A stretch of 64,000 nt of DNA. Origin: Salinisphaera aquimarina. GTDB lineage: Bacteria > Pseudomonadota > Gammaproteobacteria > Nevskiales > Salinisphaeraceae. Positions within the stretch are counted from its first letter, which is position 1; each line of letters starts with the position of its first letter. The notes under the pieces are model-generated. The model was not told the DNA's origin. It ran no database searches and worked only from the letters and a program-made list of their open reading frames with translations. Location of the stretch: assembly GCF_042643355.1 (NCBI RefSeq), contig NZ_JBHRSS010000001.1, forward strand, positions 124,001-188,000. Direction: 5' to 3'. Below, one piece after another: positions 45,106 through 54,318 of the stretch. Both the position numbers and the translations under genes were made by a program.

Positions 45106-46484
45106 ACGGCCGGCTGTCCGAACTCGCCCGTATTCTCGGCGCCGAGCTGCACGGCAGCGATGGTGATTTCTCGGGCGCGAGCATCGATACACGACGCCTG
45201 CCGCGCGGCGCGCTGTTCTTCGCGCTGCCGGGCACCCGCGTCGACGGGCATGACTTCGTGAGTCGTGCCGCCAGTCTGGGTGCAGCCGCCGCGGTGGTGG
45301 AGCGCGCCGTCGATTCGCCCTTGCCGCAGCTGCAGGTGGCGAGCGTCGAGGCCGCGCTTCAAAAAGCCGGCGCGACCGCCCGCTCGACCTTCGACGGCGA
45401 CGTGATCGGGGTCACCGGCAGCAACGGCAAGACCACGGTCAAGCAGATGCTGGCCGCGATTCTGGGCGAAGCCGGCTCGGTATTGGCTACCGAAGGCAAT
45501 CTCAACAATCATCTGGGCGTGCCGCTGACGCTGCTGCGCCTGGACGAGGCCACCCACCGCGCGGTGGTGGAAATGGGCGCGTCGCACGCCGGCGAGATCG
45601 CCATGCTCAGTGAGCTCGCGCGGCCCACCGTGGGCGTGGTCACCAACGCGGGCTGGGCGCATCTGGAAGGCTTCGGCAGCCGCGAAGGCGTGGCCCGTGC
45701 CAAGGGCGAACTCTTTGCCGCGCTCGCCGACAGAGGTGTGGCGGTGATCAACGGCGACGACGATTATGCGCCGCTGTGGCGGACCATGGCCGGCAACAGC
45801 CGCCGTGTCGTTTTTGCCCGCGAGCAGGGGGCGGACGTCGATGTCTATGCGAGCGACGAACGTCTGGGCGCCGATGCCAGCCGATTTACCCTGCACACGC
45901 CCACCGGTTCCGTGGACGTATTACTGCCGCTGGCCGGCGCCCACAACGTCAGCAATGCGCTGGCCGCCGCGGCGGCCGCCAGCGCCATCGATCTCGACGC
46001 AGATCTGATCGCCCACGCGCTTGCCGGAATGGTCGCTGTCGGCGGGCGCATGGCGGTGACGGTCGGACGCCACGGCTCGCGCGTGGTCGACGATAGCTAC
46101 AACGCCAACCCCGGTTCGCTGGCCGCCGCGCTGAACTGGCTCGGCCAACAGCCGGGCCCGCGCTGGGCGGCGCTCGGTGATATGGGTGAACTCGGCGCTT
46201 TTGCCGAAGATGCACATCGCGACGCCGGTATCTCCGCGCGCAAGGCCGGTATCGAACGACTCTGGGCCACCGGTCCGATGAGCGAGTTGACCGTGGACGC
46301 TTTTGGCGCCGGCGGGCAATGGTTTGCCGATCACGATGCGCTGAATAATGCGCTGCTCGAGGCGCTGCAGGCAGCCGACGAGAGCGTGACGGTGCTGGTC
46401 AAGGGCTCGCGCTCGGCGCGCATGGATCGCGTCGCCGATGCCCTGCGTGTCGAGGCGACTGCCCGGGCGGGGGCGTCATGCTGA
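45102..46484 (+). CDS. murF: UDP-MurNAc-pentapeptide ligase MurF
   Basis: The 460-residue enzyme adds D-Ala-D-Ala to complete UDP-MurNAc-pentapeptide. It shows VIGVTGSNGKTTVKQML, NLNNHLGVPLTLL, EMGASHAGEI and the C-terminal DDSYNANPGS and GDMGELG motifs of MurF. Its stop overlaps the mraY start by 7 nt. The D-Ala-D-Ala comes from DdlB, encoded later in the cluster. Confidence 0.96.
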   Translation: MNGRLSELARILGAELHGSDGDFSGASIDTRRLPRGALFFALPGTRVDGHDFVSRAASLGAAAAVVERAVDSPLPQLQVASVEAALQKAGATARSTFDGDVIGVTGSNGKTTVKQMLAAILGEAGSVLATEGNLNNHLGVPLTLLRLDEATHRAVVEMGASHAGEIAMLSELARPTVGVVTNAGWAHLEGFGSREGVARAKGELFAALADRGVAVINGDDDYAPLWRTMAGNSRRVVFAREQGADVDVYASDERLGADASRFTLHTPTGSVDVLLPLAGAHNVSNALAAAAAASAIDLDADLIAHALAGMVAVGGRMAVTVGRHGSRVVDDSYNANPGSLAAALNWLGQQPGPRWAALGDMGELGAFAEDAHRDAGISARKAGIERLWATGPMSELTVDAFGAGGQWFADHDALNNALLEALQAADESVTVLVKGSRSARMDRVADALRVEATARAGASC

Positions 46485-47560
46485 TGTATCTCGCCGAATG
46501 GCTGGAACCGCTGCACAGCGGATTCCGGGTCTTCCAGTTCATCACCCTGCGGGCGATTCTGGGCGTGCTCACGGCGATGATCTTCTCGTTCGTGTTCGGC
46601 CCGATCATGATCCGCAAGCTGACCTTTCATCAGATCGGCCAGCATGTGCGTGACGACGGCCCGCAGAGCCATCTGGTCAAGGCCGGTACGCCGACCATGG
46701 GTGGGGCGCTGATTCTCGCCGCCGTGATCGTGTCGACCCTGCTCTGGGCGGATCTGGCCAATCGCTGGGTCTGGCTGGCGGTGCTGGTGACCGGCGCGTT
46801 CGGCACCATCGGTTTCGTCGACGACTACCGCAAGCTCAAGTTCGGCAACAGCAAGGGCCTGTCCGCGAAGGCCAAGTACAGCGCGCAGACGCTCGTCGGC
46901 CTGCTCGCCGGGTTGTGGCTCTATGTCGGCGCGCACAGCTCGGCCGAGACCAGCGTGCTCATTCCCATGCTCAAGGATGTCGCCGTGCCGCTGGGGGCCG
47001 GCTATATCGTCTGGAGCTACCTGGTGATCGTGGGTACCAGCAACGCGGTGAACCTCACCGACGGGCTGGATGGGCTGGCGATCATGCCCTGCGTGCTGGT
47101 GGCCTCGGCGCTGGCGATATTTGCCTATGTGACCGGCAACGTCGAGTTCGCCAAGTATCTCGGGTTCTCCTATATCAAGGGCGTCGGCGAACTGTCGATC
47201 TTCTGTACCGCGATCGGCGGGGCGGGGCTGGGCTTCCTCTGGTTCAACGCCTATCCGGCCCAGGTGTTCATGGGCGACGTCGGCGCGCTCGCGCTCGGGG
47301 CCGCGCTGGGCGTGGTCGCGGTGGTGGTTCGGCAGGAGCTGATCCTGCTCGTCATGGGCGGTATTTTCGTGGCCGAGACCGTGTCCGTGATCCTGCAGGT
47401 GGCCACCTTCAAGATGACCGGCAAGCGCATGTTCCGCATGGCGCCGCTGCATCACCATTTCGAACTCAAGGGCTGGGCCGAGCCCAAGATCATCGTGCGA
47501 TTCTGGATCGTCACGCTGGTGCTCGTGCTCATTGGCCTGTCCACGTTGAAGATCCGATGA
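46478..47560 (+). CDS. mraY: Phospho-MurNAc-pentapeptide translocase MraY
   Basis: The 360-residue membrane protein has ten predicted spans and the MraY motifs GTPTMGG, FVDDYRK, NLTDGLDGLA and FMGDVGALALG, plus HHHFELKGW. The conserved aspartates and histidines bind Mg2+ and substrate. It makes lipid I by transferring phospho-MurNAc-pentapeptide to undecaprenyl phosphate. It overlaps murD by 4 nt. Confidence 0.97.
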   Translation: MLMYLAEWLEPLHSGFRVFQFITLRAILGVLTAMIFSFVFGPIMIRKLTFHQIGQHVRDDGPQSHLVKAGTPTMGGALILAAVIVSTLLWADLANRWVWLAVLVTGAFGTIGFVDDYRKLKFGNSKGLSAKAKYSAQTLVGLLAGLWLYVGAHSSAETSVLIPMLKDVAVPLGAGYIVWSYLVIVGTSNAVNLTDGLDGLAIMPCVLVASALAIFAYVTGNVEFAKYLGFSYIKGVGELSIFCTAIGGAGLGFLWFNAYPAQVFMGDVGALALGAALGVVAVVVRQELILLVMGGIFVAETVSVILQVATFKMTGKRMFRMAPLHHHFELKGWAEPKIIVRFWIVTLVLVLIGLSTLKIR

Positions 47561-48897
47561 GCCGTTTTCAGGAACAACTCGCCCAGGCCACCGTGCTGGT
47601 GATCGGCTGCGGTTTGTCCGGGGTATCCGCGGCGCGCTTCGCCAGCGACTGCGGCGCCCGGGTACGTGTGATCGATACCCGTAGCGAGCCGCCCGGGGCA
47701 GAGGCGCTGGCCGCGGCCTGTCCGAGCGCAAGTCTCATCGTCGGCGAATTCCAGCCCGCGGTGCTGGAAGGCATCGACCATGTGGTGGTTTCGCCCGGCG
47801 TGGATCTGCGTGAGCCGTTGATTGACCAGGCGCGTGCACGTGGTCTGGAGATCGTTGGCGATATCGAATGGTTTGCGCGCACGGTCAATGCGCCGGTGAT
47901 CGCAATCACCGGTTCGAACGGCAAATCGACAGTCACCGCATGGATAGGCGAGGTGTTGCAGGCGGCCGGACTCAAGGTCGCGGTTGGCGGCAATTTCGGC
48001 ACGCCGGCGCTGGATCTGTTGGCCGACGACATCGACTGCTACGTGCTGGAGCTTTCCAGCTTTCAACTGGAGCTCACCGAAACGCTGGCGCCGCGCGCGG
48101 CGACGGTGCTCAACGTCAGCCCCGATCATATCGATCGGCACGGCGATATGGATCGCTACAGCGAGCTGAAAGCACGGATATTCCGGTACACGGAAGTCGC
48201 CGTGATCAACGACGACGACGCGCGGGTACGCGAGATGGCCACCGGCGCCGCCCGCCGCCTGCGCTTCGGCTACAGTGCCGACGCCGACTACCGGTTGCTG
48301 GATGTCGAGGGCGCGCTCGTGCTTGCCCATGACGACATCCCGTGGCTGGCCTGCGACAGGCTGCGTCTGACCGGCCGCCACAATTACACCAACGCGCTCG
48401 CGGTCTGGGCGCTTGCCGACGCGCTCGGCATCGACGACGGCCCGATCCGTGCCGGACTGAAATCCTTCGCCGGTCTGCCGCATCGTTGCCAGACGGTCGC
48501 TGAAATTAATGGCGTGCGCTGGGTCAACGACTCCAAGGGCACCAACCTGGGCGCGCTCATGGCCTCGCTGGAGGGCATGGATACGCCGGTGCTGCTGCTC
48601 GCTGGCGGCCAGGCCAAGGGTGCGGACTTCGCGCCGCTCGCCCCGCTGGCTGCTGCCAGGGCACGCGCGGTGATCGTGTTCGGCCAGGACGCCGAGCGCA
48701 TCGCTACGGCGGTCGAAGAGCAGGTTTGCGTTTATCGGGTGGCGACACTGCGCGACGCGGTGGCGATGGCGGTTTCGCTCGCGCAGCGCGGCGATACGGT
48801 GTTGCTGTCACCGGGCTGCGCCAGTCTCGATCAGTTCGCCAATTATGCCGAGCGCGGCGATGCCTTCGTCGCCGCCGTCCAGGAGTTGGCGGCATGA
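47557..48897 (+). CDS. murD: UDP-MurNAc-L-Ala:D-Glu ligase MurD
   Basis: The 446-residue protein starts at the ATG at 47557 overlapping mraY. It has the MurD Rossmann start (TVLVIGCGLSGVSAARF), the ATP site ITGSNGKSTVTAWI, GGNFGTPALDLL, ELSSFQLE and NVSPDHIDRH. It adds D-Glu to UDP-MurNAc-L-Ala. Length and domain order are normal. It overlaps ftsW by 4 nt. Confidence 0.96.
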   Translation: MSRFQEQLAQATVLVIGCGLSGVSAARFASDCGARVRVIDTRSEPPGAEALAAACPSASLIVGEFQPAVLEGIDHVVVSPGVDLREPLIDQARARGLEIVGDIEWFARTVNAPVIAITGSNGKSTVTAWIGEVLQAAGLKVAVGGNFGTPALDLLADDIDCYVLELSSFQLELTETLAPRAATVLNVSPDHIDRHGDMDRYSELKARIFRYTEVAVINDDDARVREMATGAARRLRFGYSADADYRLLDVEGALVLAHDDIPWLACDRLRLTGRHNYTNALAVWALADALGIDDGPIRAGLKSFAGLPHRCQTVAEINGVRWVNDSKGTNLGALMASLEGMDTPVLLLAGGQAKGADFAPLAPLAAARARAVIVFGQDAERIATAVEEQVCVYRVATLRDAVAMAVSLAQRGDTVLLSPGCASLDQFANYAERGDAFVAAVQELAA

Positions 48898-50045
48898 GCC
48901 GGCTTGTCGACGCACTCACCCTGCCGCGCGTACGTCCGGACGTGGCGCTGCTGGCCGCGCTCGTGCTGATCATCAGCATCGGCCTGATCATGGTCGGTTC
49001 GGCCTCAGTCGCGGTAGCCGACCGGCTGACCGGCGAGCCGATGTATTTCTTCTACCGGCAGGCGATCTACGCGCTACTGGGGCTGGTGGCCGCGTTCGTG
49101 GTGCTGCATATTCCGCTGCGCGCCTGGGAAGCCAATACCTTCACGCTGCTCGGCGGCGGCCTGTTCATGCTGGTGCTGGTACTGGTGCCGGGACTCGGCC
49201 ATTCGGTCAACGGCGCCCAGCGCTGGATCGATCTCGGCCCGGTGGCGATGCAGGCCTCCGAGCCGGCGCGCCTGTTCCTGATTCTCTATGTGGCCGGCTA
49301 TGCGGCGCGGCGCCAACTCGAATTGTCGACCTCCTGGGGCGGTCTGTTCCGGCCCATGTTCTTCATGGTCGTGGCCAGCTTTCTGTTGTTGCTGGAGCCG
49401 GATTTCGGCGCCGCGGCGATTCTGGTCACCATCGCCGGCATGATCCTGTTCCTGGCCGGCGCGCGCCTGTTCTACCTGCTCGTGGTCGGCGGGGCCGCGG
49501 CTGGCGCGGTGGTGTTGCTGGTGCTGTCCTCGCCGTATCGTCTGGCGCGTCTGGTCAGCTTTGCCGATCCCTGGGCGCATCCCTATGCGAGCGGTTTCCA
49601 GCTGACCCAGTCGCTGATTGCGATCGGGCGCGGCCAGGTGGCCGGTGTAGGTCTGGGCAACTCGGTACAGAAGCTGCTGTATCTGCCGGAAACCCACACC
49701 GATTTCCTGTTCGCGATCTACGCCGAGGAATTCGGCCTGCTGGGCTCGCTGGTCCTGATCACGCTGTTCGGAATGGTGGTCTGGCGTGGTTTCGTGATCG
49801 GGCGCCGTGCGATCGATGCCGACCAGTTGTTTGCCGGTTTCGCTGCCTATGGGCTGTCGGCCTGGTTGGCGCTGCAGGCGTTCACCAATATCGCGGTCAA
49901 CATGGGCATGCTGCCGACCAAGGGGCTGACCCTGCCGCTGATGAGCTACGGCGGCTCCTCGCTGGTGATCATGTGCGTGCTCTGCGCGCTGCTGCTTCGC
50001 GTTGATCTGGAAACACGACAGCCGGAACGCAGGAGGCGCACATGA
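48894..50045 (+). CDS. ftsW: Septal peptidoglycan glycosyltransferase FtsW
   Basis: The 383-residue SEDS protein starts at the ATG at 48894. It has ten spans and the family motifs NGAQRWIDLG, LLLLEPDFGAA, the GQV-type loop (GRGQVAGVGLGNSVQKLLYLPETHTDF) and LPLMSYGGSSL. The Asp in the large loop is catalytic in the family. It polymerises septal glycan with FtsI. It overlaps murG by 4 nt. Confidence 0.96.
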   Translation: MSRLVDALTLPRVRPDVALLAALVLIISIGLIMVGSASVAVADRLTGEPMYFFYRQAIYALLGLVAAFVVLHIPLRAWEANTFTLLGGGLFMLVLVLVPGLGHSVNGAQRWIDLGPVAMQASEPARLFLILYVAGYAARRQLELSTSWGGLFRPMFFMVVASFLLLLEPDFGAAAILVTIAGMILFLAGARLFYLLVVGGAAAGAVVLLVLSSPYRLARLVSFADPWAHPYASGFQLTQSLIAIGRGQVAGVGLGNSVQKLLYLPETHTDFLFAIYAEEFGLLGSLVLITLFGMVVWRGFVIGRRAIDADQLFAGFAAYGLSAWLALQAFTNIAVNMGMLPTKGLTLPLMSYGGSSLVIMCVLCALLLRVDLETRQPERRRRT

Positions 50046-51166
50046 GCCGCGTCGCTGCACAATCCACTGCCGATATGGGCGCGTCGAGCGCGCCGCATGT
50101 GCTGATCATGGCCGGCGGCACCGGCGGCCATGTATTTCCCGCGCTCGCGGTCGCCCACGCGCTGATCGAACGTGGCGCACGGGTGTCGTGGCTGGGAACG
50201 AAGGCCGGCATCGAGGCGCGGCTGGTGCCGGCCAACGATCTGGCGTTGCATACGATCGACGTGGCCGGCCTGCGCGGCAAGGGCACGTTGTCCTGGCTAA
50301 TCGCACCGCTGAAGCTGGTGCGGGCCTGTCTGCAGGCGCTCGGCCTGGTGCGCCAGCTGGCGCCGCAGCTGGTGGTCGGCATGGGCGGTTTTGCCGCCGG
50401 CCCCGGCGGCCTGGCGGCACGCCTGACCGGCCGGCCGCTGCTCATCCACGAACAGAATGCCTCGGCGGGCCTGACCAACCGGCTGTTGTCGCGTTTGGCC
50501 ACGACCGTATTGCAGGCGTTTCCGAACACCTTTGCCGCACAACGCGCCGCGAAGACGGTAGGCAATCCGGTACGGCGCGAAATTCTGGAACTCGCGGCCC
50601 CGGCGGACCGCTGGCAGACCCGCGAAGGGCGCGTACGCCTGCTGGTGCTCGGCGGCAGCGGCGGGGCGCTGGCGATCAATGAACGCGTGCCGGCCGCGCT
50701 GGCCACGCTGGCCGAGGATGAGCGCCCGCAGGTTCGCCATCAGGCCGGCCGTACGCTGCGCGAGGCCACGACGGCCTATGCCAAATATGACGTCAGTGCC
50801 GACGTCAGCGAATTCATCGACGATATGGCCGCGGCCTATGCCTGGGCCGATGTGGTCGTGTGCCGCAGCGGCGCGCTGACCGTGGCCGAACTGGCCGCTG
50901 CCGGCGTGGGCGCGCTGCTGGTGCCGTACCCGTTCGCGGCCGACGATCATCAGCGCGCCAACGGCGAATACCTGGTCGCCGCCGGCGCCGCGTCGCTGAT
51001 TAATCAGGACGAACTCACGGTCGAGCGTCTGGCCGCCGAACTGCGCACGCTGTGCGCCGATCGCGCGGCGCTGCTGGGGCGTGCCGAGGCCGCCCGTGCG
51101 GTGGCCTGGCCACGCGCGACCGACGATATCGTCGATGCCTGTTTCTCTACGCTGGAGGCCGCATGA
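50042..51166 (+). CDS. murG: Lipid II synthase MurG
   Basis: The 374-residue glycosyltransferase has AGGTGGHVFPALAVA near residue 25, the acceptor-side HEQNASAGLTNR, GNPVRRE and the donor-binding VLGGSGGALAIN, CRSGALTVAEL and PFAADDHQRANGEYL. It adds GlcNAc to lipid I at the inner membrane face. The first 17 residues extend beyond most MurG proteins, so a later start is possible. It overlaps murC by 4 nt. Confidence 0.95.
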   Translation: MSRVAAQSTADMGASSAPHVLIMAGGTGGHVFPALAVAHALIERGARVSWLGTKAGIEARLVPANDLALHTIDVAGLRGKGTLSWLIAPLKLVRACLQALGLVRQLAPQLVVGMGGFAAGPGGLAARLTGRPLLIHEQNASAGLTNRLLSRLATTVLQAFPNTFAAQRAAKTVGNPVRREILELAAPADRWQTREGRVRLLVLGGSGGALAINERVPAALATLAEDERPQVRHQAGRTLREATTAYAKYDVSADVSEFIDDMAAAYAWADVVVCRSGALTVAELAAAGVGALLVPYPFAADDHQRANGEYLVAAGAASLINQDELTVERLAAELRTLCADRAALLGRAEAARAVAWPRATDDIVDACFSTLEAA

Positions 51167-52626
51167 TGGACCCGCAGTCCAAAGCCTCGGGCCAGAACCG
51201 CCATCAGCCGCTTACGCATCGGCCGATGCGCCGCGTGAACACGGTGCACATGGTCGGTATCGGCGGCGTCGGCATGGCCGGTATCGCACGCGTGCTGCTC
51301 AACCTGGGCTATGCCGTGACCGGCAGTGATATCAAGGACGGCGTGGCCACGCGCGCGCTGGCGGCGCAGGGCGCCGAGATCTTCGTCGGTCATGCGGCCG
51401 GCAACGTCGACAAGGCCGATGTGGTCGTGGTGTCGACTGCCGTGGCCGACGACAATCCGGAGCTGGTGGCAGCCCACGAGCGCCTGGTGCCGGTCGTCCG
51501 GCGCGCGGAAATGCTCGCCGAGCTGATGCGTTTTCGCTATGGCATCGCAGTCGCCGGCACCCACGGCAAGACCACGACCACGAGTCTCGTGGCATCGCTG
51601 CTGGCCGACGGCGGGCTGGACCCGACCTTCATCGTTGGCGGCAAGGTGCTGGGCGCGGACAGCAATGCACGCCTGGGTGAGGGCCCGTATCTGGTTGCCG
51701 AGGCCGACGAATCGGATGCCTCGTTCCTGTTTCTGACCCCGATGATGGCGATCGTCACCAATATCGACGCCGATCATCTGGAAACCTACGGCGGTGAGTT
51801 CTCCAAGCTCACCGAGACCTTTGTTGAATTCCTGCATCACCTGCCGTTCTACGGATTGGCGGTGCTGTGCGTCGACGATCCCGTGGTGCGCTCGATCCTG
51901 GCCGACGTCGGCCGGCCGATCGTGACCTACGGTATCGATCACGACGCCGATTTCATGGCCGAGAATCTGTCCTTCGACGGCACCGGCACGCGCTTCACCC
52001 TGCGCTGCGCCGGCCAGGATGGCTTTGATGTACATCTGAACCTGCCGGGGCGGCACAACGTGCTCAACGCGCTGGCCGCGGCGGCGGTGGCGCACGAACT
52101 GGGCGTGGACATGCCGGCGATCGGCAAGGGGCTGTCCCAGTTCGCCGGCATCGGCCGTCGCTGTGAAGTGCACGGCGAAATCCGGCTGGGCGACAAGCAG
52201 GTGCTTCTGGTCGACGACTACGGTCATCACCCGCGTGAACTGTCCTGCATCATCAGCGCCGCCCGCGGCGCCTGGCCCGAGCGGCGGTTGGTCGTTGTGT
52301 TTCAACCGCACCGGTTCAGCCGGACCCGCGATCTTTTCGACGACTTCTGCCAGGTGCTGGCGGATCTGGATGTGCTCGTGTTGTGTGAAGTCTATGCGGC
52401 GGGCGAGACCCCGATCGCCAACGCCGACGGCCGTGCGCTGTCGCGCAGCGTGCGGGCGCGCGGCAAGGTCGACCCGGTATTCGTGGACGATGTCCACAAG
52501 CTGGCCGACGTACTGCCCGGCGTGGTGCAGGACGGCGACGTGCTGCTCACCCTGGGTGCCGGCGATATCGGCGGTATCGCGCAACAACTGGCCGCGCTGG
52601 GCGTCGTCAAGGCGGGTTCGGCATGA
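51163..52626 (+). CDS. murC: UDP-MurNAc:L-alanine ligase MurC
   Basis: The 487-residue protein has the MurC start HMVGIGGVGMAGIARVLLNLGY, the ATP site AGTHGKTTTTSL, EADESDASF and the C-terminal DDYGHHPREL and FQPHRFSRTRDLF motifs. The GVGM sequence separates it from Mpl at 6442. It adds L-Ala to UDP-MurNAc, the first stem-peptide step. It overlaps both murG and ddlB by 4 nt. No murB gene is in the cluster. Confidence 0.96.
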   Translation: MMDPQSKASGQNRHQPLTHRPMRRVNTVHMVGIGGVGMAGIARVLLNLGYAVTGSDIKDGVATRALAAQGAEIFVGHAAGNVDKADVVVVSTAVADDNPELVAAHERLVPVVRRAEMLAELMRFRYGIAVAGTHGKTTTTSLVASLLADGGLDPTFIVGGKVLGADSNARLGEGPYLVAEADESDASFLFLTPMMAIVTNIDADHLETYGGEFSKLTETFVEFLHHLPFYGLAVLCVDDPVVRSILADVGRPIVTYGIDHDADFMAENLSFDGTGTRFTLRCAGQDGFDVHLNLPGRHNVLNALAAAAVAHELGVDMPAIGKGLSQFAGIGRRCEVHGEIRLGDKQVLLVDDYGHHPRELSCIISAARGAWPERRLVVVFQPHRFSRTRDLFDDFCQVLADLDVLVLCEVYAAGETPIANADGRALSRSVRARGKVDPVFVDDVHKLADVLPGVVQDGDVLLTLGAGDIGGIAQQLAALGVVKAGSA

Positions 52627-53582
52627 GCCGCCTGCGTATTACCGATCCGGCCCGGTTCGGGCGCGTGGCTGTGCTTATGGGCGGCTGGTCCGCCGAGCGC
52701 GCCGTGTCGCTGGATTCCGGCGCCGCCGTGGCCGCGGGACTGGAACGCCGTGGTGTCGACGTCACCGCGATCGATATCGATCGGGAACGGGTGCTCGGAT
52801 TGGCCGCGGAAGGTTTCGACCGCATCTGGCTGGCGCTGCACGGACCCGGCGGCGAAGACGGTGTGGTGCAGGGTGCGCTGGAACTGCAGGGGCTGCCGTA
52901 CACCGGCAGCGGCGTGCTCGCGTGTGCCCTGTCCATGGACAAGGTACGGACCAAGGCGATCTGGGCCGCGCAGGGTATTCCCACGCCGGCCCATCGCGTG
53001 CTTACCGAGACGACCGATTCGGCGGCCGTGGTCGAAGCGCTGGGCCTGCCGTTGATCGTCAAGCCGGTACATGAAGGCTCGACCATCGGCATCAGCCGGG
53101 TTACGCGCGTCGAGGAGCTGGAAGCCGCCCGCGCCGAGGCCGCGCGCTTCGACCGTGACGTGATGGCCGAGCAACTCATCGACGGGCCCGAATACACCGC
53201 CGCGATTCTCGGCGATCAGGCGCTGCCGCTGATTCATATCGAGCCGTCCAGTGGTTTCTACGACTACGAGGCGAAGTACGTCGCCAACGACACCCTCTAT
53301 CACTGTCCCTGCGATCTGCCCGCCGATCAGGAAACCGAACTGCGCCGGCTGGCGCGGCGCGCCTTCGAGATCACCGGCGCGAGCGGCTGGGGCCGGGTCG
53401 ATCTGATGCTCGACAGTGCCGGTCATCCCTGGTTTCTGGAATTGAACGCCACCCCCGGCATGACCTCGCACTCGCTCGTGCCGATGGCCGCGCGCGCGGC
53501 GGGCATGGATTTCGATGAACTGGTCTGGCGGATTCTGGCCGCCACCGTGGCGCATGAGGAGGTTTCGCATGAAACGCGCTGA
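52623..53582 (+). CDS. ddlB: D-alanine--D-alanine ligase
   Basis: The 319-residue ATP-grasp ligase has VLMGGWSAERAVSLDSG, the GPGGEDGVVQGALE motif, YTGSGVLACALSMDK, KPVHEGSTIG, the DYEAKYVANDT loop and the metal site ELNATPGMTSHSLVPMAA. It makes D-Ala-D-Ala for MurF. It overlaps the ftsQ start by 14 nt. Confidence 0.96.
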   Translation: MSRLRITDPARFGRVAVLMGGWSAERAVSLDSGAAVAAGLERRGVDVTAIDIDRERVLGLAAEGFDRIWLALHGPGGEDGVVQGALELQGLPYTGSGVLACALSMDKVRTKAIWAAQGIPTPAHRVLTETTDSAAVVEALGLPLIVKPVHEGSTIGISRVTRVEELEAARAEAARFDRDVMAEQLIDGPEYTAAILGDQALPLIHIEPSSGFYDYEAKYVANDTLYHCPCDLPADQETELRRLARRAFEITGASGWGRVDLMLDSAGHPWFLELNATPGMTSHSLVPMAARAAGMDFDELVWRILAATVAHEEVSHETR

Positions 53583-54318
53583 TGCCAAGGGCCTGCGCGA
53601 CCTGCTGCTCGGTGGCCTGTTGCTGCTGGGCGTTGCCGCCTGCACCTGGCAGGGCATCAAGCCCGACGGCGACAACACGGGCCATCTGTATATCAGCGGC
53701 GAGTCCGCGCACGTCAGTGACGCACGTATCGCCAAGGTCGCCGCGCCCTATATGAAGGCTGCGTTTTTCGACGTGGATATCGAAGCGCTCCAGGCCGCGC
53801 TCGCGCGTGAGCCCTGGCTGAGCGATGTCGATGTGGCCCGCCATTGGCCGGACGGCATCGCCGTGCACGTGACGGAACACACCCCGGTCGCGCTCTGGGG
53901 CAAGCAGGCGGTGCTCGGCGCCAACGGCCGGGTATTCGTGCCCGACGCCGCCAGCCGCCCGCACGATCTCGTCGAACTCGACGGGCCGGCGACCGCCGGT
54001 CTGAAGGTCTATGAACAATATCGCCATCTGTCGGAACTGTTGAACGGCCAGGACGTGCATCTCGCGCGGCTGGCGCTGGACGCGCGCGGCTCGTGGACGG
54101 CGACCCTGACCGATGGCCTGGAACTGCGCCTGGGTCGTGGAGAACTGGATGAGCGCGTGCAGCGTTTCATCGATTACGCGCTCGGAGACGATCAGGCCCG
54201 TACCGCGCTGGCAACGGCCGGCTATGTGGATTTGCGATACAGCGACGGTTTCGCGGTGGGCGGCAGTCGCGCCGCCGACCCCAAGGATCAGGAGAAGGGT
54301 AATGAGCAAGCGGCCTGA
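53569..54318 (+). CDS. ftsQ: Cell division protein FtsQ
   Basis: The 249-residue protein starts at the ATG at 53569, with a very strong GAGGAGG ribosome-binding site at 53556-53562 inside ddlB. It has one N-terminal span (LLLGGLLLLGVAACTW), a POTRA domain (about residues 35-100, with YISGESAHVSDARIAK) and the FtsQ beta domain. It scaffolds FtsB and FtsL at the divisome. A Cys in the membrane span resembles a lipobox, but the rest fits a normal anchor. It overlaps ftsA by 17 nt. Confidence 0.94.
   Translation: MKRADAKGLRDLLLGGLLLLGVAACTWQGIKPDGDNTGHLYISGESAHVSDARIAKVAAPYMKAAFFDVDIEALQAALAREPWLSDVDVARHWPDGIAVHVTEHTPVALWGKQAVLGANGRVFVPDAASRPHDLVELDGPATAGLKVYEQYRHLSELLNGQDVHLARLALDARGSWTATLTDGLELRLGRGELDERVQRFIDYALGDDQARTALATAGYVDLRYSDGFAVGGSRAADPKDQEKGNEQAA

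Noticed and set aside
53569..53650. FtsQ as a lipoprotein because of LGVAAC in its N-terminal span.
   Set aside because: FtsQ is a bitopic anchor in all known cases and POTRA placement fits that; the cysteine lies in the membrane segment by chance.
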